DNA from: Candidatus Sulfuricurvum sp. RIFRC-1 | Lineage (GTDB): Bacteria; Campylobacterota; Campylobacteria; Campylobacterales; Sulfurimonadaceae | NCBI RefSeq assembly: GCF_000310245.1 | Contig: NC_020505.1 | Coordinates: 558,001 to 622,000 of the forward strand | Direction: 5' to 3' | DNA length: 64,000 nucleotides | Shown here: positions 1-9,145 of the stretch, piece after piece | How positions within the stretch are numbered: the stretch's first letter is position 1 | Layout of the letters: each line of letters begins with the position of its first letter | The notes under the pieces: model-generated | The model's database searches: none | Told to the model about the DNA's origin: nothing | The model's input: only the letters and a program-made list of their open reading frames with translations | Made by a program: the position numbers and the translations under genes

Positions 1-1
1 T

Positions 2-619
<618 letters not shown>

Positions 620-627
620 TATCCCTT

Positions 628-648
628 TTCAGAGCATGACGCTCTGAA
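628..648 (+). terminator. Hairpin after ilvC
   Basis: TTCAGAGC and GCTCTGAA form a perfect 8-bp stem around ATGAC, nine bases after the ilvC stop. There is no good T-run behind it, so it may act as an mRNA 3' end or attenuator before the next gene rather than as a strong intrinsic terminator. Confidence 0.5.
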
Positions 649-679
649 TATACTCCATCATAAGAGGTTTTATCATTTT

Positions 680-1738
680 ATGAGCAAACGACCTCGACCT
701 AATCACATTTTTTCATTGCAACGCCTTGGATGGGGAATCGTCGGATTTCTCCTTTTTCTGATTGCACTTCTAATCGGGTATGTAATCGGATTTTCACAAG
801 CAGAAGAAGAGCTTGCCGCCGAACGTGTTCAAACACAGATGCTCGTAAATCAAATCAAAGAAATTGCCGCGATAGATGAGAGTTACATACCTACCCCAAA
901 GCCCAAAGAAAACGGGCAAGATCTTGAAATCCGTCGACTGAAAAAAGAGCTGCAATCTCTTTTAGAGAAAGAATCTCAGCGTTCACCTGCACAAGTGCAT
1001 AAACCTGAGCCGATTAAGCCTCAGCATGAATATGCCCCTAAAGATAAGCAGGCGTTACCCCCTCCCGCTCCAAAACGTCCGGTAGTTCTTGATTCCAAAG
1101 GTGCAAAACTCGTCATTATCATTGATGATGTTTCGTATGCTCATGATGTTAAGGCAATTCAATCGACGGGATTGCCTTTGGTAATGTCGTTTCTTCCCCC
1201 AAGTTCCAGGCATCCGGAATCGGCTAAATTAGCACAACAGCAATCTCGTTATATGGTTCATTTGCCGATGGAAGCGATGGATTTTAACGATGAAGAGGCA
1301 GTCACTCTCCATATCACCGATTCTGAAGAACAGATGGCTAAACGCATTTCGACACTCAAGCAGCTTTATCCTGCGGTTCGCTATATGAATAACCATACAG
1401 GCTCCAAGTTTACCGCAGATGCGGAAGCAATGGAAAAGCTGATCCGCGTTTTGAAACGGGAAGGGATTGTTTTTGTCGATAGCCGAACGACCGGAAAAAC
1501 GAAGGTTCCAGAGATATCGAGAAAATTAGGTACCCGTTATATCGGACGCGATGTATTTTTGGATCATCAAGACGGTGTAGCCAATGTTAAAAAGCAGATT
1601 AAAGAGGCGGTAGAGAAAGCTAGACGCCATGGAACTGCTATCGCCATCGGTCATCCAAGAGCGGATACGATTCAAGCGCTCAAAGAGTCCAAAGAACTAT
1701 TACGCGGCATTCAGATAGTCGGGATAGAAAATATTTGA
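680..1738 (+). CDS. Divergent polysaccharide deacetylase family protein (YibQ-like)
   Basis: A 352-residue protein anchored by one N-terminal membrane segment (about residues 16-39). A charged coiled-coil and proline-rich linker (45-140) follows, then a C-terminal NodB-like barrel of the divergent polysaccharide deacetylase type (about 145-352). Family landmarks are KLVIIIDDV, the LPLVMSFLPP strand, MNNHTGS and AIAIGHPRADT. The barrel should lie in the periplasm. The enzymatic substrate is not established for this family. In C. jejuni, from memory, a protein of this type lies between ilvC and dprA, as here. The fold assignment is good; function is open. Confidence 0.85.
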   Translation: MSKRPRPNHIFSLQRLGWGIVGFLLFLIALLIGYVIGFSQAEEELAAERVQTQMLVNQIKEIAAIDESYIPTPKPKENGQDLEIRRLKKELQSLLEKESQRSPAQVHKPEPIKPQHEYAPKDKQALPPPAPKRPVVLDSKGAKLVIIIDDVSYAHDVKAIQSTGLPLVMSFLPPSSRHPESAKLAQQQSRYMVHLPMEAMDFNDEEAVTLHITDSEEQMAKRISTLKQLYPAVRYMNNHTGSKFTADAEAMEKLIRVLKREGIVFVDSRTTGKTKVPEISRKLGTRYIGRDVFLDHQDGVANVKKQIKEAVEKARRHGTAIAIGHPRADTIQALKESKELLRGIQIVGIENI

Positions 1739-1811
1739 CACAGTGACAAAAAATCGCTCGTTTTAACCTTTATTCGCTATTGTTACTCATCTAAAATAGT
1801 AATGAGTCAGC

Positions 1812-2588
1812 ATGAGCAATACGATCCATTTTGATATTCCTGAACTCTTCTCGATGAAACGTTATCCCGAGAAACTCTCTTATCGAGGTTCTTTGGATCT
1901 TCTTCACCGTCCTAAAATCTCTATTGTCGGGACACGCCGGCCCAATCCTTATACGCGCTCTATTACACTGGAACTTTCCAAAAAACTCTCTTTGTCGGGT
2001 ATGGTTATTGTCAGCGGCGCGGCACTCGGAGTTGACGCAATAGCCCATCAGGGGGCGGGTGCAGAAAATACGATAGCGGTTCTCCCCAGCGGTATTGATG
2101 TGCGTTATCCTGCGGCAAACGCTGAATTGATTGAAGCGATTGAAAAACGAGGGCTTACGATCAGCCCGTTTGAGAGAGGTTTTGATGCTCGCGAGTGGAG
2201 TTTTGTCGTCCGTAATGAGATAGTGGTTGCATTGGGGGATGTTTTGATTGTCACTGAGGCAGATATCGACAGCGGAAGTATGCGCAGTGTAGAATATGCG
2301 CTTGCGATGAAAAAACCGATCTATGTTCTTCCCCATCGGCTCCGTGAGAGCGCGGCTACGCGTCAACTTTTACGTGATGGGAAGGCTGAAGCGATTGATG
2401 ATATCGATATCTTTGTTGCCCTGGTCAGTCAAAAAGGGCGAAATGCCATGGACGATAGCCCATTTTTTGCATTTTGCCGAAATGCACCGACCTATGAAGA
2501 GGTTTTGGCAAAATTTCCCAAAGATATTTTTGAAGCGGAATTAAACGGGATTGTGGAAGTGCGTAACGGGAGGGTCTATCTAGAGTAA
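1812..2588 (+). CDS. dprA: DNA-processing protein DprA (natural transformation)
   Basis: DprA protects incoming single-stranded DNA and loads RecA during natural transformation. The 258-residue protein is mostly the Rossmann-like DprA domain, with SIVGTRRPNPYTR, VSGAALGVDAIAHQGA, AVLPSGIDVRYPAAN and ITEADIDSGS-type motifs. A short C-terminal tail (about 190-258) replaces the winged helix of longer homologues, as is usual in Campylobacterota. An upstream ATG at 1802 is out of frame, so ATG 1812 is the start. It follows the deacetylase gene after about 70 bases and may share its transcript. In C. jejuni ruvX-type genes follow dprA; here sor genes on the other strand do. Confidence 0.93.
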   Translation: MSNTIHFDIPELFSMKRYPEKLSYRGSLDLLHRPKISIVGTRRPNPYTRSITLELSKKLSLSGMVIVSGAALGVDAIAHQGAGAENTIAVLPSGIDVRYPAANAELIEAIEKRGLTISPFERGFDAREWSFVVRNEIVVALGDVLIVTEADIDSGSMRSVEYALAMKKPIYVLPHRLRESAATRQLLRDGKAEAIDDIDIFVALVSQKGRNAMDDSPFFAFCRNAPTYEEVLAKFPKDIFEAELNGIVEVRNGRVYLE

Positions 2589-2595
2589 GCAGGAC

Positions 2596-2919
2596 TTAAT
2601 GTCCTGATTGCCCTGATTTCACTTCATACCCGTAGTGTTTTACAAGGTAGTTGATAATCGTTTGTTGATCCTCTTTCCCGATAGGAGCTTTGAACTCATT
2701 GACCATTTTTTGGACGGTTCCTGTCCAATACGGACGGCTTTTTTCCCCTTGATTGAGGATATATCCCCATGAGTGGCAGATCAGGCAGTATTGTTGCGCT
2801 ACTTCATCGTGATCCCCTTTTGCCATCGGATAATCGACGTAAGGCATTTCAATCGGTTTATCAACCTGAGCAAATACGGTAGCGGCCAAAAATACGCTGA
2901 GTAGTAGTAATTTTTTCAT
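2596..2919 (-). CDS. sorB: Small periplasmic c-type cytochrome, sulfite dehydrogenase partner
   Basis: A 107-residue protein with an N-terminal signal peptide (MKKLLLLSVFLAATVFA) and one haem c site, CLICH, near residue 46. It is encoded nine bases downstream of the sulfite dehydrogenase gene, the same arrangement as Cj0005c-Cj0004c of C. jejuni. By that context it should accept electrons from the molybdenum subunit in the periplasm and hand them to the respiratory chain. The axial sixth ligand is probably a Met in the C-terminal half (candidate MVNEF). The assignment rests on the haem motif and the neighbour, since monohaem cytochromes of this size are not diagnostic alone. Confidence 0.85.
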   Translation of the reverse strand: MKKLLLLSVFLAATVFAQVDKPIEMPYVDYPMAKGDHDEVAQQYCLICHSWGYILNQGEKSRPYWTGTVQKMVNEFKAPIGKEDQQTIINYLVKHYGYEVKSGQSGH

Positions 2920-2928
2920 TTTTGAACC

Positions 2929-4155
2929 TTATACAATTTTCACATTAACGCTGTCAACAGCGTTGTATTGGTATCCGCCGGCATTCCAGCCAATCTCATC
3001 GGCTAGGGGCTGAATATTGCCGATGCGGTTGATAGCGCGTGCCATAATGGTGAAATTACCTTTGGCTTTTGCATCCCATTCAAAACTCCATGGTCTAAAG
3101 GCAAATTTGCCGTAGTCTTGACCCAGTTTTGCCGCACTCCAGCTTTTGCCTCCATCGAGAGAAATCATCACCTCTTTGATCCCTTTGCCCTGATCGAAAG
3201 CAACGCCTGAAATTTTGACTTTGGAGCCTTTTTTGATCACGGTGTCAGAGGATGGGTACCCGATAACCGATTTGACTTTCATGCTCGCGATCGGTTTGCG
3301 TTTGTACTCGAAGTCACTGCCTGAGACAACACATTCGCAATCATTATCAGGGACAGTGTAGGCTACATCCATAAAGAAACTTTTACGGTACGTATCCATA
3401 ACCATGATCTCACTGAGCATTTTAACCCAGCTATCCGAGAAGTGTCCCGGAATAACGAGACGGATCGGAAAACCGTTGAGATAAGGGAGGTCTTCACCGT
3501 TCATTGCGTAGGCAACAATGATTTGATCCTCAAGCGCTTCATGAATCTCCATTTCACGGAAAAAGTCAGGAGTTTCATCCATTGCCGGTTTTTCTAAACC
3601 GTTAAGGCCAACCCATGTAGCGCTCTCTTTCACACCGGCACGATTGAGGATATCTTTGAGACGGACCCCTTTCCATACAGCACAGCCCATCGCACCGTGA
3701 TCCCATTGGACGCCATGCGTTGCCTGTCCGGTAACCGCGTAATATTTACGGCTGTTACCGCCGCATTGCAGGACAGCGGTAATCTCTGCGGGCTCGAATT
3801 TTGATTTTAAATCATCGACACTCAAGGAGAGAGGGGTATTGACGGAACCTTTGATTTCCAGACGAAATTCATTCAAATCGATATGAGTCGGGATATCCGG
3901 AAGATGCCAACGGACGAAAAATTCATCATTCGGGGTGATTGCTTGGGTGAAAATTTCACGCCCTTTTGCAGATTTGAGCAAAGGGGGGCGATCGGAGATG
4001 GTCACCATCGGCTTTTTTTCAGGAAATGCAATTACAGGCGGAGTGTATGTTTGCGGGATAGCGATTGGTTTGGCAGGTGCCTCTTTACCTAGCAGGGTTG
4101 AAGCCCCCAGGAGTAAGCCGGCACCTAAAAAATGTCTGCGGTTAAGATGTCTCAT
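2929..4155 (-). CDS. sorA: Sulfite dehydrogenase, molybdenum cofactor subunit
   Basis: Oxidises sulfite to sulfate with cytochrome c as acceptor. The 408-residue protein carries a Tat signal (NRRHFLGAGLLLG), so it is exported folded with its cofactor. The sulfite-oxidase fold domain (about 75-280) has the Mo-ligating cysteine C131 in VLQCGGNSRKYY and the basic H-rich stretch THGVQWDHGAMGCAVW. The C-terminal Mo-co dimerisation domain (about 290-400) has ISLDGGKSWSAA and the WSFEWDAKAKG strand. YedY/MsrP-type proteins are shorter and lack the dimer domain, which favours SorA. The cytochrome gene follows immediately. The tatB/tatC genes needed for export lie 1-2 kb away. Confidence 0.9.
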   Translation of the reverse strand: MRHLNRRHFLGAGLLLGASTLLGKEAPAKPIAIPQTYTPPVIAFPEKKPMVTISDRPPLLKSAKGREIFTQAITPNDEFFVRWHLPDIPTHIDLNEFRLEIKGSVNTPLSLSVDDLKSKFEPAEITAVLQCGGNSRKYYAVTGQATHGVQWDHGAMGCAVWKGVRLKDILNRAGVKESATWVGLNGLEKPAMDETPDFFREMEIHEALEDQIIVAYAMNGEDLPYLNGFPIRLVIPGHFSDSWVKMLSEIMVMDTYRKSFFMDVAYTVPDNDCECVVSGSDFEYKRKPIASMKVKSVIGYPSSDTVIKKGSKVKISGVAFDQGKGIKEVMISLDGGKSWSAAKLGQDYGKFAFRPWSFEWDAKAKGNFTIMARAINRIGNIQPLADEIGWNAGGYQYNAVDSVNVKIV

Positions 4156-4206
4156 GCGCTGTACCTTAGATTATAATATCACTATTTTATCATAATCTGG
4201 AATAAT

Positions 4207-5250
4207 TTAAAGAATAAGCATCGCATCGCCGTACGAGAAAAAGCGGTATTTTTGATCAATTGCTTCGTGATAAATGCGATGGGTCTCTTCCAGCCCGACA
4301 AATGAGGCGACGAGCATAAGCAACGTTGATTGGGGAAGATGAAAATTGGTAAGGAGATGGTTGATCCGTTTTGGGGGATTGTGGGGGTGTAGAAAGAGAT
4401 TGGCTTCTCCATGATGCTCCGCAGTACGGGCATGATACTCAACCGTACGGGTAGAGGTAGTTCCGATGCTGAGGAGGGGAATGTTGCTGTGGATAAGCTC
4501 TAGTGCAGAGGCACTGATATCAAAATACTCCGAATGCATCGGATGATCGGTAATCACTTCGGCTTCGACCGGTTTAAACGTCCCCGAGCCTACATGGAGA
4601 GTGACAAAAGCGTGAGGGTGGTGTGAGCATACGGCTTCAAAAAGCTCATCACTAAAATGAAGCGACGCAGTCGGAGCGGCAACTGCCCCCTCGTAGTGGG
4701 CGAAAACGCTTTGGTATTCGCGTTCATCTTCGGAGTTGTCCTCACGTCCCAGATACGGGGGGAGGGGGATGTGACCTACTTGCTCCAAAATAGGGAGAAG
4801 TTCTTCAAATCGGATAAGAGTTTTACGGAGATAAAAATTGACATCACGTGAGCCGTCTTCGTACAATTTTATAACACGAGCACTCAAATCACCGTCAAAA
4901 ATTAAACGGGTATCACTTCTCACCCGTCCTTTGATATAGACGTTAATAGCGTAGGCATCGTGAGGACGGTTGATGAGCAGCTCAATCGCTCCTCCGCTCT
5001 CTTTGTGACCGTACAATCGTGCTTTGATAACTTTGGTGTCATTAAAGATAATACCGCATTCACGAGGGAGAAAATTGTCCAGTGCATCAAAGCGAGCGTG
5101 GGTAATCGATTGATCGGCTCGGTCGTAGACAAGGAGTCGGGCATGATCTCTGGGGTGTATCGGATGGGTCGCTATCAGCTCTTCGGGGAGCTCATAGTGA
5201 TAACTTGACGTAAGAAGAGGATCGAGGTTAGTCAATCGTCTCTTCTTCAT
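4207..5250 (-). CDS. queA: S-adenosylmethionine:tRNA ribosyltransferase-isomerase QueA
   Basis: Transfers and isomerises the ribosyl part of SAM onto preQ1-modified tRNA, the penultimate step of queuosine synthesis. From the chosen ATG the protein is 347 residues, the usual size. Family motifs are YELPEELIATHP, RDHARLLVYDR, GIIFNDTKVIKARLYG, HVGSGTFKPV near the middle and LLTNFHLPQSTLLMLV near the end. An in-frame codon 45 bases further out would add a basic stretch that is not conserved, so ATG 5250 is preferred; TTG 5235 is also possible. The start overlaps the end of tatC by 23 bases, so the two are likely co-translated. queA-tatC-tatB-hemW matches Cj0577c-Cj0580c. Confidence 0.94.
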   Translation of the reverse strand: MKKRRLTNLDPLLTSSYHYELPEELIATHPIHPRDHARLLVYDRADQSITHARFDALDNFLPRECGIIFNDTKVIKARLYGHKESGGAIELLINRPHDAYAINVYIKGRVRSDTRLIFDGDLSARVIKLYEDGSRDVNFYLRKTLIRFEELLPILEQVGHIPLPPYLGREDNSEDEREYQSVFAHYEGAVAAPTASLHFSDELFEAVCSHHPHAFVTLHVGSGTFKPVEAEVITDHPMHSEYFDISASALELIHSNIPLLSIGTTSTRTVEYHARTAEHHGEANLFLHPHNPPKRINHLLTNFHLPQSTLLMLVASFVGLEETHRIYHEAIDQKYRFFSYGDAMLIL

Positions 5251-6010
5251 CTTCGGCGATATATGGCTCTTCTTTCGGTGCCGGATTGACAGCACGGACT
5301 ATCAGAATAGAGATCCCGTAAAGGAGAATCAACGGCATTGCCATCAATATCTGGGTAATAACGTCCGGCGGTGTTAAAACAGCGGCAATAATAAAGATTA
5401 AAACAATGGCGTAGCGGAAAAACCCGATCATTGCTTTGTCATCAATAAGCCCCAATAGAGCTAAAAAATAACAGATAACCGGAAGCTCAAACGAGAGGCC
5501 GAATCCAAACATGATTTTCGTAAAAAATTCGACATAGTCTTCGATGTTAATCATCGGAACAAAAGAGGCACTTCCGAATGCAATAAGATAACTAAACCCA
5601 AACGGGGTGACGACATAATAAGCGAATGAAGCACCCATCGCGAACATAACCGTTCCACCGACGACAAACGGGATCAGCATTTTTTTCTCATTGGCATAAA
5701 GCCCCGGAGCGATAAAAAGCCAAAATTGAGTCAGAATGACGGGGAGTGCGGCGAGTAAGCCTGCGAAAAAAGAGACTTTCATCGCAACGAAAAAGGTCCC
5801 TCCCAGTTGAGTGGTAGTGATCATCCCCTCAGCTGCTTTTGTAGAGACTTTGGCCACAGCAGCGATTGCTTCGGCTAAAGGCGCGGTTACCCAGGCTAAA
5901 AGAGCTTCATGAAAGTTGAACATCACAAAAAACATAATAATGACTGTGGCGACACTGATACCGAGACGTTTTCGTAATTCGGCTAAATGGGGTTTTAAAT
6001 CTTCAAACAT
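5228..6010 (-). CDS. tatC: Twin-arginine translocase subunit TatC
   Basis: Receptor subunit of the Tat pathway that binds RR signal peptides. The 260-residue protein has six predicted membrane helices. It starts with the family motif (FEDLKPHLAELRKRLG) and keeps the conserved acidic and proline positions in the periplasmic loops and the region SFELPVICYFLALLGL. The start codon overlaps the tatB stop as ATGA. Clients in this window include SorA (RRHFLG) and the 1130-residue molybdoenzyme (RRTFLKG). No tatA is seen nearby. Confidence 0.96.
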   Translation of the reverse strand: MFEDLKPHLAELRKRLGISVATVIIMFFVMFNFHEALLAWVTAPLAEAIAAVAKVSTKAAEGMITTTQLGGTFFVAMKVSFFAGLLAALPVILTQFWLFIAPGLYANEKKMLIPFVVGGTVMFAMGASFAYYVVTPFGFSYLIAFGSASFVPMINIEDYVEFFTKIMFGFGLSFELPVICYFLALLGLIDDKAMIGFFRYAIVLIFIIAAVLTPPDVITQILMAMPLILLYGISILIVRAVNPAPKEEPYIAEDEEETID

Positions 6011-6405
6011 CAGGCGTTCTCTTCTGCGGGTTTAGTTTCTTTTGGTTTAGGTGTGAAGGTGATTACTTCAGGTTCTTTGGGTGCGGATGGAGCGGGAGGG
6101 GGAATATCAAGATTGATCTCATTTGTGATACTGCTCAGTTCGCTTCCGATTTCAGTGACATTGGTAAGACGTTCCAGTTCTGCACTTGCATCGGTTAGCT
6201 CTTTCTTATAATTAAGGGCACTCTCTTTCATCTCTGAGAACTTCATCTCTTCTTCCAGCGTAGCTTTGGCACTGCTGACGGTCCCTTTTACTTGTCGAAA
6301 AAATTTGGCAATATCCACCATTGTTGAGGGGAGTTTGTCCGGCCCTAAAAATAAAATAGCGATAATAATGATGAGCAATATTTCGCCGATACCCATTCCA
6401 AACAT
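6010..6405 (-). CDS. tatB: Twin-arginine translocase subunit TatB
   Basis: A 131-residue Tat component with one N-terminal membrane helix (about 4-21) that begins MFGMGIGEILLI and contains the FLGPDKLP hinge typical of TatB. An amphipathic helix (25-60) and a long acidic, proline-rich tail follow. Together with TatC it forms the substrate receptor in the inner membrane. TatA is similar in the first 40 residues; the length and the tatC overlap favour TatB. It is the first gene of the tatB-tatC-queA unit. Confidence 0.92.
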   Translation of the reverse strand: MFGMGIGEILLIIIIAILFLGPDKLPSTMVDIAKFFRQVKGTVSSAKATLEEEMKFSEMKESALNYKKELTDASAELERLTNVTEIGSELSSITNEINLDIPPPAPSAPKEPEVITFTPKPKETKPAEENA

Positions 6406-6460
6406 AATAACTGCCTAATGTGTGTATTTTGTATAATCTGGGATTTTACCCAAAGAAAGT

Positions 6461-7522
6461 TTAAAACCCTTCTACCCTCAATGCAATTTCATCAGCAAGT
6501 AAAAAATCACCGTTAAAATAGCGACCATGACGGTGAAAGAGCATCCCTTCTTCGACGAGGATATCCGCTTGAACTTTTTGTTTGTCGTTGAGAATGGCAG
6601 CATCTACTCCGACACAACTGCGAAAACCTAAAAACAGTTTTTCGCTGATCAGTGCTTCTTTGGTAATCTCTTCGGTGGTATGCTCACAAGGGTTTTGAAT
6701 ATAGTGCTCGACATTGGTGCCGGGATAATAGCGTCGATGGTCTAAAAATCCGACGGCCCCGGAGCCTAGACCGATATAAGGTTTGTGCTCCCAATATCCG
6801 ATATTATGATGTGAGCGGTATTTCCCAAAATTCGAGATTTCGTATTGTTCAAACCCTTTTGCGGTGATTTCACGAAAGAGCCATTGGGTAAGCTCCAACT
6901 CTTCTTGAGCAATTTCCGGTGTTTTTTCAAACGCGGTCTCCTCTTCGATTGTTAGGGCATAGAGACTGATATGATCGATGGGGAGAACAAATGCTTGGGA
7001 AATATCGGATTTCAAAAGCTCTTTGGTATCGCCTCGAACACCATAGATCAGATCGATACTGAGATGTTTAAATCCGATGGCGGAGGCGGTACGGATTGCT
7101 TGCAGGGCATGGAGAGTGTTATGCGCACGTCCGAGTATTTTGAGTTTTTCATTATTAAAACTCTGTACACCGAAGCTAATGCGGTTGACTCCCAGCTCAA
7201 ACATCCCCTCTAGCCATGTTCGAGTCGCGCTGTTTGGGTTGGCTTCGGAGGTGATTTCGCAATTTTTTACCAAATAAGGATCAATCATTTCGAATAAAGG
7301 ATGATAAAGTGAGGGCTCTACCGTAGAGGGAGTTCCTCCGCCGATAAATACACTTTCGATAGGGTTTGAAGCACTGACGTTAAAACGGTGTAGCTCAGTT
7401 TTGAGCTGGTGGAGAAGGGAATTCATGTACGCTTCACGCAATGAAAATTTATCGACATAAGAGTTAAACGCACAGTAAGAACATTTGCTATCGCAAAAAG
7501 GGATATGAATATATAAAAGCAT
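6461..7522 (-). CDS. hemW: Radical SAM protein HemW (HemN-like, haem chaperone family)
   Basis: A 353-residue radical SAM protein with the cluster motif CDSKCSYC (CxxxCxxC) close to the N terminus. GGGTPS, EANPNS, GVNRISFGVQSFNN and the C-terminal HemN-type HTH region follow. Known HemW proteins bind haem and are distinct from coproporphyrinogen dehydrogenase HemN, which has a longer N terminus and a different cysteine pattern. The ATG sits five bases behind a perfect TATAAT box, so the transcript may be leaderless. The first seven codons and the promoter are found again at 11985-12018, beyond the accessory block. Orthologue by position: Cj0580c. Confidence 0.9.
   Translation of the reverse strand: MLLYIHIPFCDSKCSYCAFNSYVDKFSLREAYMNSLLHQLKTELHRFNVSASNPIESVFIGGGTPSTVEPSLYHPLFEMIDPYLVKNCEITSEANPNSATRTWLEGMFELGVNRISFGVQSFNNEKLKILGRAHNTLHALQAIRTASAIGFKHLSIDLIYGVRGDTKELLKSDISQAFVLPIDHISLYALTIEEETAFEKTPEIAQEELELTQWLFREITAKGFEQYEISNFGKYRSHHNIGYWEHKPYIGLGSGAVGFLDHRRYYPGTNVEHYIQNPCEHTTEEITKEALISEKLFLGFRSCVGVDAAILNDKQKVQADILVEEGMLFHRHGRYFNGDFLLADEIALRVEGF
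7501..7522. repeat. Direct repeat, left copy (hemW start codons)
   Basis: Twenty-two bases (begin GGATATGAAT, end AAAAGCAT) identical to 11985-12006 in the same orientation. This copy is the first seven codons of hemW read from the other strand. A looser match, including ATTATAG, continues for about 16 bases outward. Confidence 0.85.
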
Positions 7523-7527
7523 GTGCC

Positions 7528-7533
7528 ATTATA
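7528..7533 (-). promoter_or_regulatory. hemW: -10 box of hemW (candidate leaderless promoter)
   Basis: Read on the - strand, TATAAT is followed by GGCAC and then the hemW ATG. A transcript starting 6-8 bases after the -10 box would begin at or next to the start codon. The same TATAAT plus ATG arrangement is kept in the second copy at 12013-12018. Confidence 0.5.
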
Positions 7534-7619
7534 GCATTGTGACTCCTATAGAAGTTTAGGAATTTATTTTATATTAAATATATTGCTCATATAATGCTTA
7601 GATATGGAAAAGGTTGTAT

Positions 7620-7892
7620 ATGTATAAATGGAATGAAGATAAAAACAGTATTCTAAAAGCAACCAGAGGTTATAGCTTCGAAGAGGTTTTAGAGGTATTG
7701 TCGAAAGAGGGGGCAGTTGATCATTATAAACACCCTTTGAGTGATAAATATCCGAACCAATACATATACGTCATATCTTTAGGCGGGTATATCCATTATA
7801 TCCCCTATGTGAGGGATGGAGATGATATTTTTCTCAAAAATATTATCCCCAGTCGAAAACTACATAAACACTACAGAGGAGATGAATCATGA
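7620..7892 (+). CDS. BrnT-like toxin of a type II toxin-antitoxin pair
   Basis: A 90-residue protein with the layout of BrnT/RelE-like ribonucleases: an N-terminal KWNEDKNSILKATRGYSFEEVLEVL, which resembles the BrnT opening (W-D-x-K-x3-N-x3-H-G-V-SFEEA), and a C-terminal NIIPSRKLHKHYRG that matches the ISARKA-type end. BrnT proteins cleave mRNA. The toxin gene precedes the antitoxin gene and overlaps it as ATGA, the usual BrnTA order. ATG 7620 is chosen because GGAAAAGG lies six bases upstream; an in-frame TTG at 7614 sits too close to that site. Catalytic residues were not verified by alignment. Confidence 0.7.
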   Translation: MYKWNEDKNSILKATRGYSFEEVLEVLSKEGAVDHYKHPLSDKYPNQYIYVISLGGYIHYIPYVRDGDDIFLKNIIPSRKLHKHYRGDES

Positions 7893-8158
7893 AATACGAC
7901 TTAGAAGAAAAAGAGTTATTAGATGCGTTGGAAAAAGGTGAAATCGAGCATGTCCCGTTTGATAATGAACAAATCAAAAAAACGGCAGCCGATTCTCTCG
8001 ATTATCTCAACCAAAAGAAGCAGATTACGATCAATATGAAGCAATCCGATTTGGATTTTGTCAAACAACGGGCAAAAGACATAGGAATATCGTACCAAAA
8101 TATCATCCAAGCATTGATCCATAACTATGCACATGGAAAAGTGGAGTTGAAGATTTGA
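7889..8158 (+). CDS. Ribbon-helix-helix antitoxin paired with the BrnT-like toxin
   Basis: An 89-residue protein. The acidic N-terminal half is likely the toxin-binding region. The C-terminal half (about 45-89) reads as a ribbon-helix-helix DNA-binding fold: strand ITINMKQSDLDFVKQRA, helix, turn, then GISYQNIIQALIHNYAHGKV. Many BrnA/CopG-type antitoxins end this way. It begins within the toxin stop region (7889-7892), so synthesis is coupled. By family it should neutralise the toxin and repress the shared promoter upstream of 7620. Confidence 0.75.
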   Translation: MKYDLEEKELLDALEKGEIEHVPFDNEQIKKTAADSLDYLNQKKQITINMKQSDLDFVKQRAKDIGISYQNIIQALIHNYAHGKVELKI

Positions 8159-8232
8159 TTTGAAATTTATTTCGTTATAATTTATCAAAAATAGGTTTTC
8201 TGCCTTTTGGGATAAAAAATGAGATACATAGT

Positions 8233-9141
8233 TTGCCTTATTTCCAAGAGACCGCCGCCATCGCCACCCAGCAGATGATGTACACCTCAGGTAAACTCGC
8301 CTACGATCAACAACGCCAAGTCCTCCAAGAGCAGATTCGCCAGAACGATGAAGCGACCGAAGCGGCAAAAGCGGATAAAAGCAGACTCAAACAGCTTCTC
8401 ACCTCCGCAAAAGATCACGAAGCCCGTCTCAAAGAGGTACTCGACATTATCGCCAAACGCGACTACATCGAAGCACAGAACCAACGGATAGAGTACCAAG
8501 AACAACTCACCATGAAAGAGCACGTTATCGCCCAATCTCAGGGTAAACTAAACGAGCTCAACCAACAGCTCCGCCTCATCACCCAAGAGTACCGCAACAA
8601 ACTCTTAGCCGAACTTACCCAAAAGTCCAAAGAGGCAACGTCTCTGCGTACCGAAGTGGAAACAACCCAGTTTCGTAACGCCAAACAGCAGATCATCGCT
8701 CCCGTAGATGGCTATATCGAAAAACTTCTCGTCCACACCGTAGGAGGAGTCGTTACCCCAGCTGAAAAACTCCTAACTCTAATCCCCAAAGGTGTCCCCC
8801 TCATCATAAAAGCGACTGTACAAAACCAAGACATCGGTTTCGTGACCAAGAAGATGGAAGCGGCGGTGAAGATCGATACGTTCGATTTCCAAAAATACGG
8901 ACTCATCCACGGAGAGGTCAAACACATCGCCGATGATGCGATAGACGATGAAAAACTCGGGCCTGTCTATGAGATCGCCATCGCACCTTCTAATCTGACG
9001 CTCAAAGGGGAAGGAAAAACCCTCTCCATCCATCCGGGGATGAGCGTCACGGCAGAACTCAAAGTCGGTAAACGCAGAGTGATCGAGTTCTTTATCTACC
9101 CGATGATCAAATATCTCGATGAAGGGCTCAGTGTAAGGTAA
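8233..9141 (+). pseudogene. HlyD-family membrane fusion protein, 5'-truncated
   Basis: About 300 codons of a type I secretion adaptor. Present are the long periplasmic coiled-coil hairpin (residues 15-150, rich in Q, E, K), the second lipoyl half (QQIIAPVDGYIEKLLVHTVGGVVTPAEKLLTLIP) and the beta-barrel with the HPGMSVTAELKVGKRRVIEFFIYP end. Missing are the N-terminal membrane helix and the first lipoyl half. The frame is open back to a stop at 8161 but has no ATG; TTG 8233 is the only plausible start. No HlyB-type ABC transporter or TolC gene is nearby. Most likely a remnant of a lost secretion operon, joined to foreign DNA just downstream of the antitoxin gene. Confidence 0.8.
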
Positions 9142-9145
9142 GAAA

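Noticed and set aside
1791-2366. Long reading frame opposite dprA
   Set aside because: It is the antisense of a well-supported gene, without ribosome site or protein-like composition.
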